Origin: Strongylocentrotus purpuratus
Lineage: Eukaryota > Echinodermata > Echinoidea > Camarodonta > Strongylocentrotidae
Assembly (NCBI RefSeq): GCF_000002235.5
Contig: NW_022145605.1
Location: 36,713,141-36,777,140, forward strand
Direction of reading: 5' to 3'
DNA length: 64,000 bases
The notes beneath the pieces were generated by a model. The model saw nothing but the letters and a program-made list of their open reading frames with translations, did no database searches and was not told the origin of the DNA. Shown piece after piece: positions 56,176 through 64,000 of this stretch; position 1 is the first letter of the stretch; the number at the start of each line of letters is the position of its first letter. The translations under genes and the position numbers were made by a program.

Positions 56176-56950
56176 TCAGTTATTTAGGTGTACAACTCAA
56201 AACCTTGCTCTTGTGATTTATATGCAAAATTGCAAACAATGTGTGACGTCTGATTTTCATGTATGTTAACCAGAATTTTACATAAAAGGTGGATGAATAT
56301 GAGTATCTCAAATGTCTTATACTATATGTTGTAAAATTTAAAATAATATTTTTGTTATATCAACTTCAAGAGATGTGTACATGATTTTAAAGTGCATTTT
56401 CTTGAGTATTTTTATTAAAAAGTATCATGACATAACAGGAGTATGAATAAATTAAAGAATATGATCACCATTTGGAACTTTGTAAATGAGTGTGTGGCCT
56501 TTAAAGATATCTTATAATCAATACATGTACTTAATAATACCAGATACATTGCGAATGGTTAACAATGCCAGTTTCTGGGTTAACATAGCTTTATCTTATC
56601 TGAAAGAGTTGTTTTATCAGTACCCTTTAACAAACAATATGAAACAAGAAATTGGTTTAATTATCATTTTATTTACAATATATCCATCAATAATTAGGGA
56701 ACATGACATTAATTACACAATGAATATTAAAGAGATACCTGCACATATTAATTTGACTTATACATTACAATAAAGGAAGCGTGTTATGAAAATAAATCAG
56801 CTTTTGAAAAGTGGTATTCGACTACCGAGAACAAAAAAGATGCATTTATTTGGGGAATCTGGACAACTTTCAACATTTGCATAGTACTTTCTAGACTAGA
56901 AGTCCACCTCAGTTCATGCTTTTGTTGTTGTTCATCTATTAACTTATTAA

Positions 56951-57521
56951 CCCTTACTGTACTGGGCTATTTTGAGCACCCTCTGACTGGGGGGGGGGCC
57001 TGGGAGGCCCCCCCCCTATGATCTCGGCCGTCGATTGTCCGATGAACACGAAAATTTGCATGTTTGTAGATATTTACGTAAGGAACAAGATGGTATAAAT
57101 AGTTTTTTCCAAATATGCAAATTTTTGTCGTTAGCCTAATTAATTATGCAAAACGCGCTAATTTTATGCATTTTACAGAAAACGTGTCAAACTCCAATTT
57201 TTGAATGTTGAAACTCATTATTCATATGAAACTTCTTTTCTAACACAAAAAAGTTATTTTAATGTAATTAATAATGATAATTTATGCAAATTTTGATGCG
57301 ATTTGTAATTTTTTTTTTTTTTTTTGATGACATGCGCATACTAATTGTTATGTAACGCCTTACAGGTATATCCGATTTCGACGAAAATGGTATCAAAATG
57401 TGCGTAAGACTTGAGGGAAAAAAGTCATGAAACGACAATTCAAAATTCCAAGCGGTTGCGGCGCAATCTCCGAAAATGTCGAGGGGGGGGCCTCCCAGGC
57501 CCCCCCCCAGTACAGTAAGGG
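56951..57521. mobile_element. piggyBac-like MITE with TTAA target duplication
   Basis: CCCTTACTGTACTGGG at the left and CCCAGTACAGTAAGGG at the right are exact inverted repeats, with TTAA on each side (56947-56950 and 57522-57525). A subterminal palindromic GGGCCTGGGAGGCCC block occurs near both ends. It is 571 bp with no transposase. Confidence 0.88.
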
Positions 57522-60345
57522 TTAAAGACCCTATTCGATGAAAATAGAACTTTATATCAATGGAAAGCTGAATGAACGTAGAATACAAATATAAAGGAAT
57601 ACAAAAATGTTTTCCCTTGTAGTATTGCACAAAAGCAAATTAAAAGCAAATTTTCCTCAGGGGTTGTATTTTCCGGAATCACGTTTATAACATAACTTGT
57701 GGACCCATTCAGCTTGACTATATAGCTGAGGCGATGAACCGTGCTTAATGCAAAGTGTTGTGAATATGCATACTCCACATATGGTGATATCAAGTTGATG
57801 GCTAGCTTTTTTAGGTCAATGACATCCCCATTTTTAAAGCTCTAGATTGAGTTTCCAGAGAGCTTTTACTACTCTAACCAACACTAAAATAGCATATATT
57901 GTAATCTATGGCTTATAAGCTTTCAATTGATATACAATTCATCCCTTTCCTTTTTCACTTCCGACAGGGTCTTTAAAGGGAATTCCTACCCAAATGGACA
58001 ATTACTCTAAACGAAAGCAGAAAAATCAGAGAAGCAAACTGATGAAAGTTTCAAACTTTTGCCATTCTTTTTCATTTTTGTTGCCACTTACATGCAAATA
58101 AAATTATTACAAAGATTGGAGTGCCCTTCAAATGAACATATTAATTGTAGTGCAGTGTGTTTCTTGCCAGACATGCAAAGCAAGGACAGATGAAAAGCAA
58201 CATTCTTTGTAACAAACATCACTTGCTTGATACACATACTTTCGCCTACTTACATGTACATTCTTTTCTTCAAGCATTTTAAGATATATTCAATATTCAT
58301 GCACAATTAAATTACTTTCATTTGCACAACTGTTGAATAGTACACTTTATATCACACGCTCAATGGTTTAAGCTTAACAAAAAATGTGTAACACTCAAAA
58401 CAATCCATTAACTTGCATATCCATATTTGGGAAAATTTGAACGGTAGATAGCTCGCCATGAAGTGAGATTCAGATAAGACTTAGTAATGAAAATTACATA
58501 TTTTATAGTATGTCACTTGTAACTCCTAACTATAGTAAAATCAGCTAATAATGTCATGACATATTGCTTTAAAATGCTTTTTATTATTGTACAGATACAT
58601 GTAGATAATTCAGTTCTGAATATGAATATTTAAGTAAAAATACTAAGAGTATTAAATACATCTATTATGAAATCTTACAAAGCATCTTCTGGATGGGGCC
58701 ATGTATATAAATGGAAATTGTCTTCACAGTAATGCTGTTAATCTTCAGAAAATGGGGAAAATCTACATCAAAACATAATTCTCAGTTACCACATACTGGT
58801 ACTGTGGTTTTCAATATTAAGCAATGTATGTTATTATTAAAATATAAGTATAATGAGAAATGCACAAACTGAAAGACCATTCTACAGATTTATGCACTAT
58901 ATAATTTCTTCTGATGATTTTTTTTCCTTGTTAAGGTAGACTGTCTATCAGCAAAGTTTATTCAGCAAAGACAAAATCAAGAAAGCAGTGTGTAGAAAAT
59001 AATAGTAGAACTTGAAGAGCCTCATGGACGCCAAGAAAGAGAAATACTGAACTAAATAACTCAAACCTGAATGCCTCCTTTTCTAAGACTTCCATAACAT
59101 TGAAAATACATGTATTTCAACTATTCAGAGATGTTAGTAACCTTACTGGTCAATATTAAAGAAAGAGCTCTTCAACCCTTACAGTGGAAGCATATACATA
59201 TATCAGCTTATTCCATCAAATACTGCCCACTCATTGGACATGAGGACACATGCATTATTATGCACGATTACTAGCCAACATGTGTTTAACAGTATTCAAC
59301 ATATCTCTGCTTTTATTATACCCAATTTTATTATATCCAGACCACCAAAAAACAAATGACTGTCAACATTCATTTGCTTTTAATCCAAAAAATAATAATT
59401 AACACATTGCAATTCACCCTGAAGAACCAGGACCGACTTGTACCTCCATCCTTTCTATTGTTTTAACAAGATTAGTTTCAATAGTTCTGTCACATTTCAT
59501 GTTATCAATGGAAGACACATACAAAACATTTGCATAAAGTATTATTGAAGTACAGTGTCTCTTTTTTTCTAAAATGAAAGTGTTACAATTGTAGAAAAAA
59601 TCAAACCCCTGCCACCTCTGAATTTAATATTAATACTACCGGTAATAATAATAGCAGTTTCTTATATAGCTTTTGTGTTTTTCAGACTTGACACTCCTGG
59701 TGCTCCCCAATTAAAATTGAAACATATTGATACAATATGTATAAATGACACTGTTATATCAATTAGAGACAATTGATTCAGTTGTACATATTCTACACTT
59801 TTGATCATAGGCAGATACATGAATGAGGGTCGCACTAGGGGACCGCGTCATTGACATGCCCTTATATAGCCTCCTCAGACAATAAACAATTCATACGCAA
59901 CTTGTATAAAGTAACATCGTAAGAAGAATGATCGTATAGCGACAGGGCTGTACAGATTAGATAACAACATTGTATGCAGTAACAAGTTTTGCAGAGGCCA
60001 ATCATCAGTACATGCTCATGCTAAGCCCTGCCCACTTATATGATTTTTGTACGATACGACGTTCAAAATAGAATGGGACCCTGATTCTTTATCCAATATT
60101 CATTTGAAACTATGCTCAAACTTGCATTTCACTATACAATGTTTACTTAATTATAATGTTTTCTATATAGGATGTTTCTTCACACAACGTTCAGAAGGAG
60201 AAAAAAAGGGTAAGTAAAGTAGTCTCTAGAAGAGGCTAGTCTGTCTGTCAGCAGCAGCAGCATAGACTGATCAGCTGACAAGGCATTGGTAGGCAAAATA
60301 TGTGAAAGTGACCTTGAGTCAGACTGTCTGTCCTTGAGATGTCCT
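57522..60345. other. POLDIP2 3' flank, no other gene recognised
   Basis: Includes the 3' UTR of POLDIP2 (minus strand), of unknown length. Several TTTATT motifs (AATAAA on the minus strand) occur near 58579 and 59311-59330 and cannot be ranked. No exon series was found on either strand. Confidence 0.45.
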
Positions 60346-63262
60346 TCACCAGAAGAAGCTATGTGGACTGGAGTGATCATCTTGCTTGCTCTCTAAGGTG
60401 AAAGGTGGGATTCTACAGTCAAATGTCTGACCGTCGCTCTTCTCCATGCGGAATGTCCCCCTAAAAATAGAGATTCAAGCAAGCAAAACAATGTAAAAAA
60501 TAAACACTGATTCCCCCTTCTTCTACTCAGTCTTGATCATTGTATTCTCTTTCAATCTACTTCTCTCCTTTTTCAACCAGACTATTTGAAGAATAGCAGC
60601 ATAATTATCAATAATAGATGCCTCTAAAGTGGATATGGCTACAATACCTTATTTCACATATTTACTTCAGGGAAAATACAATATAAAACTTATGATAAAA
60701 CAAAACCCCTGTCCCCATTCTTTTATCCACCTTTAAAATGTTTACTGAATATGGATAGCATTGTCTACTCTTAAGGATACAGGTGCACTGCAGTGAGATC
60801 TTTCTATGAAAGGCAACCTGTAGTTTATTATACACCTGACAAAGGACTCATCACAAGAATGAAAAGGTCCATTATTTTGTGGTGTATTTCCATTCAGATG
60901 TCACTACTCTGCATTATGTAATTCTACATCTACAATTTGCATCTACACACACACTGTATTTCTCAAGTAGTATTCGGAGGAGATAAAATGGTTAGAGGAC
61001 TTTTATGCTGTACATACCACATGTGTCCACTCGGTGCTTGTAATGATACATGACTGCTATACTGGAAGGCTGGTTGCTCCTTAGATAAGATGGGTTCCTA
61101 TACAAATCAAGGGATATTAATACACAATAAGAACATAGAACATAGAACACAGAACACTATAATAATAATAATAATAATAATCATAGCTACATTTATACAA
61201 AGTACTTTTACTACCCTGGCTTTTGCCCTGCTGCCCCAAGGAGCTCTAGGCATTCAAAGAACTAATTCCTACTAGGTACCCATAATTTACACCTTGGTGG
61301 AAAGTACTAGCAAATGTAGTGCAAATGTAGTGCCCCCACAGAACTGGAACCATGAACCCTGTGATAGTATAGTATTAATGACTGCTTTGAGAGAAATAGT
61401 TGTTTTATTACGCTCAAGGGAAGGTTAGAATTGTGCTATTCCCCGAGGCTTGCCGAGGGGAATAGCCCAATTGTAACCTTCCCGAGAGCGTATGAAAACA
61501 ACTATTTCTCGAATATTAAAGCAGTCATTAATACTTTTATATGCCGAAAAAAAATAGACTAAAAAATAAAAAATAAAAAATAATTTACATTTTTGTCGAA
61601 GACGGGATTCGAACTCTTGCGTACAACAAGAGGTGTATCGAAAACCAACGCTTAGACCACTCGGCTATCGCGCTACGTTAACATGCTTGGCAGTTTTCTC
61701 CAATATATACATTGAAATGAATTGAAAACGGCTCCGCGTGAGGGATGCTTCGCAAAAGCTCCATGAAACGGACCCTTCTTTTACTTTTGCAATGCATATT
61801 GGCACGAACTTAGATCAAGATCTATCGGCAGATGTTGTTTTTTTTTGTTTTTGAGAGTTAATTTTCGTCTTCATGTCAACAATGCAAGATAAAATTGTCG
61901 GTAAGATCGATCGAGATTCAATTGTATTGAAATTGCCGACCAATTTTTCGCACACGTATGGTATCCTCCATCGCTCAAACCATTTTTTAACATGTAAACC
62001 TATGGGGTAACCATGGAGACTGACCTATTTTTTTAATAACCATGGTTATTAAAAATATTGAAATGTTTTAAGCATGGTTACCGGGAATTTTACAGGAACA
62101 GTTGAAGTTTATGAATGCAATTCGACCAATCAGATGGCTGGATTTCTTAAGTGAGGTATATAACATGTTTTACTCTGTAAAAACACCAATAATCACTGAA
62201 ATTTGTCATGAAAGAAATTGCATCCTATTCATGTAAGGTTTGGTTTCAAAATGGAAAAGGGCAATATGACTACATTTTCAATCATTTGTAATAATCACTC
62301 TCTGTTCCCCTTTAAAGCTAAAGACCAGTTATGGTCATGCAATTGCATAGTAAAAGAAACATCGTGAAAACGATCAGAAAAGGTTGATCATCTAGCATAG
62401 ATGTACTGCAAGGTTCTGGAATCATCAAAATTATAAGAAATTTGGCCAAGTCTTCATAAAGTTAGAAGCACTGTACACAGAAAGATGTATATGGGACTAC
62501 ACACACGTGCGCGACACGTGCAATTTGTATCTCTCAGTCTCAACAGGCGAGAGATATACTAATTTACCAAATATATCAATTAGTAGGCGGTTTCCCGTCA
62601 AAAATGTTATCATCATGTAATATTCAAAACATATTCTTTCACATGATTGGTAATAAGAGCTTCCATTTCATTTTTTGAAATTGGGGCGTTTCCAATACTG
62701 GTCTTTACCTTTAAACCAACGTCTACTGCATGTAATGTAACTAGCCATGGTCTGAGATAATGACCACCCCCCCCCTACACACACACACACTGTCCTACCA
62801 AAGAGTCCAAATGAGTACATGAATAAGCCAGTTTATAAGCCAATTGTGAAATACACAGAGACAAAATACTGAAAGTTATGAAAGTAATGAAAGTTATGTA
62901 ATCATTATTCATTCATGCACAAGCAGTGCACTCCATGATACACAGGTGGAAGTATTCTTTGAAAAGGGGGAAACAAAGGCTATTTATGTAGCACCTCCAT
63001 CGCTGTAGGAGTGATTATTTTAAGTTGTACAAAGTGGGACCTCTTCATGATTTTGAAGATCTGTGGATATTGGGGATCATTGCAGACATGTGCTAACTGT
63101 GAAGTGGTCTATTGTCCAATATAATAAGCAGCTTACCTGTCCCACCACTCCTCTTCCTCTCACTGTCTCTAACGTTCCTGACAGACTGAAGATTCTCCAA
63201 TGTCTTTCTCTCAGCTGTACCGTTTCATCTCCAAGATTCTCAAGCCTTATGCAGTACCTCCA
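60346..63262 (-). CDS. POLDIP2: polymerase delta-interacting protein 2 (POLDIP2), C-terminal three exons; 5' part beyond window
   Basis: Minus-strand exons 63262-63137, 61097-61018 and 60460-60346 join in phase to give the last 107 residues. They cover WRYCIRLENLGDETVQLRER, HWRIFSLSGTLETVRGRGVV, EPILSKEQPAFQYSSHVSLQ, then GHMWGTFRMEKSDGQTFDCR, IPPFTLES and a C-terminal FW. This is the second half of the ApaG/DUF525 domain and matches human POLDIP2 almost residue for residue around HWRIFSLSGTLETVRGRGVVG. Vertebrate POLDIP2 binds the polymerase delta p50 subunit, PCNA and PrimPol and is found in nucleus and mitochondria. The YccV-like domain and start must lie right of 64000. The ~2 kb intron holds a fold-back, a tRNA-like sequence and a TTAA MITE. 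Confidence 0.93.
61140..61370 (+). repeat. interspersed repeat with GGTACCCATnnTTTACACCT core
   Basis: An (ATA)n tract, then TTTATACAAAGTACTTTTAC, GGAGCTCTAGGCATTCAAAG, GGTACCCATAATTTACACCT and GGTGGAAAGT. It is related to the minus-strand copy at 16165-16260. Class unknown. Confidence 0.55.
61372..61534. repeat. fold-back, ~73 bp arms, in POLDIP2 intron
   Basis: GTATTAATGACTGCTTT opens it and AAAGCAGTCATTAATAC closes it. Inner matches are GAAATAGTTGTTTT / AAAACAACTATTTC, GGAAGGTT / AACCTTCC and GCTATTCCCC / GGGGAATAGC around a loop of about 10 bases. Confidence 0.88.
61593..61677 (-). tRNA. tRNA-Ser-like sequence, probably a pseudogene or element-borne
   Basis: On the minus strand an A-box TAGCCGAGTGG (61667-61657) and B-box GTTCGAATCCC (61614-61604) sit in a long-variable-arm layout like tRNA-Ser or tRNA-Leu. 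The D-arm is good. The acceptor stem (GTAGCGC against the 3' end) and the anticodon stem do not pair well, so a functional tRNA is doubtful. It lies just outside the fold-back at 61372-61534. Confidence 0.45.
62030..62055. repeat. perfect 26 bp palindrome
   Basis: Centred on CCATGG (62040-62045), extending through AATAACCATGGTTATT to T5/A5 on both sides. A related TAACCATGG lies about 20 bp to the left, and GCATGGTTACC to the right. Confidence 0.9.
62316..62710 (+). mobile_element. TTAA-flanked MITE (Kolobok-like), complete copy in POLDIP2 intron
   Basis: Termini AGCTAAAGACCAGT and ACTGGTCTTTACCT with TTAA at 62312-62315 and 62711-62714. Inverted relative to 49633-49998, with matching interior (AAGGTTGATCATCTAGCAT, ACACAGAAAGATGTATATGG, CATATTCTTTCACATGATTG). 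It contains ACACGTGCGCGACACGTG not seen in the other copy. Confidence 0.87.
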
Positions 63263-64000
63263 CTGCAAGAGAAAGAATACAATTTCTGAATACCGGGTAC
63301 TCTATTCCAAAGAGAAAAATATCACACAAGCCATTTTCCCTTCTCTTCTAACCTTTTTGATTCACTCAGACTTATACTGCATTTGAAGGGCGATTACTGA
63401 TATACAGGCAATTTAGTGACATACAATCTTTTAAGTGTTCTTTCATATGAAAGAACTTCCAATTTGATGTTTTGTTTTGTTTTGTTTTGTAAATGAAATC
63501 TGTGATTTTTGAAAATGTACATCAAGTTTTGCTGCTTTCTGTTCAAAGTTTTGTTTGGTGTTTAAAGAACACTAAGATATACAATGGTGTGTGATAAAAT
63601 GTAATGTTTTAGATTGTAATATATTTTCTAAGTGTTTCATCTATTTATAAATCTCCCAATGGATGAAGAAAAAAAAATGAAATTACTAAAAACTAGGTTT
63701 TTAGTAAATTTGCAAATGTGTACATGACACACAATACATCTAATAGGTTTATATTGCTCTGATTCCAAGGAATTGAGAAACAGTGTTAAACATGAACAAG
63801 TGCTATTTGAGAGCCTATAGGCAGTGTATATTCAAATATTTGTCTCAGGAGTACTGATTATGTATTATATTTGGAGCAAGTGCAGTGAGCACCTAGTTGG
63901 CGGGTACCAGCGTTATTATTACTGTTATCAAATAAATTTTCTTTTAAATAAAGAATTTACAAAAATTAAAAATACACAAAAACTGTATTAAACTAGTACT
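63263..64000. other. POLDIP2 intron, no exon seen
   Basis: No next upstream POLDIP2 exon (expected to end in a sequence like HVYW) was found before the right edge. AT-rich, with a (TTTTG)n tract near 63468-63490. Confidence 0.5.

Noticed and set aside
61593..61677. Functional nuclear tRNA gene
   Set aside because: Acceptor and anticodon stems do not pair properly; only the internal promoter boxes are good.

Overview
The window looks like nuclear DNA of a deuterostome invertebrate, most likely an echinoderm and probably a sea urchin. The reasons are small phased exons separated by 0.4-2 kb introns with GT-AG borders, dense young DNA transposons and MITEs, many G/C homopolymers, and a non-LTR retrotransposon that opens with a 2A-like peptide, as described for sea urchin LINEs. 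The species call is an inference. Most open frames in this sequence are chance or repeat-derived; the real genes are split into short exons.

Layout. 1-4260: about 24 copies of a ~185 bp satellite, each with an embedded C(n)A(n) tract, decaying to the right. 4.3-6.8 kb: AT-rich, no gene seen. 6.8-9.9 kb, minus strand: a spliced gene I cannot assign to a known orthologue (167 aa, two tandem Cys-Cys-Cys-His modules and an Arg-rich tail), with a duplicated CACGTG-bearing block upstream. 11.8-19.3 kb: a repeat field with pyrimidine-rich satellites, hairpins, CA-flanked repeats and a 1.2 kb element packed with AGGTCA half-sites. 21.6-22.4 kb: a diverged duplication and a perfect hairpin. 22,741-30,268, plus: a complete nine-exon CCDC74 orthologue (343 aa). 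35,300-48,678, plus: a complete six-exon TMEM199/VMA12-like gene (197 aa). Its ~10.9 kb first intron holds a probable spliced non-coding transcript, a telomere-like tract, a hAT MITE and a broken CR1/jockey-type LINE. 50,070-54,714: a 4.6 kb Harbinger-like element with 33 bp perfect terminal repeats and a decayed HARBI1-type exon. 55-57.5 kb: a fold-back, a tRNA-derived SINE and a TTAA-flanked piggyBac-like MITE. 60,346-63,262, minus: the last three exons of POLDIP2, running off the right edge.

CCDC74 is a coiled-coil microtubule/spindle and cilium-associated protein. TMEM199 is a V-ATPase assembly factor of the ER/Golgi. POLDIP2 is a DNA polymerase delta/PrimPol partner with an ApaG domain. 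TMEM199 and POLDIP2 are also neighbours in human (17q11.2), so the pairing looks like old microsynteny, here tail to tail. The points most worth a second look are the Cys-rich gene at 8.2-9.9 kb, the retrotransposon 2A motif with NPGP changed to NQGP, the nuclear-receptor half-site array, and the intact-ended Harbinger element.
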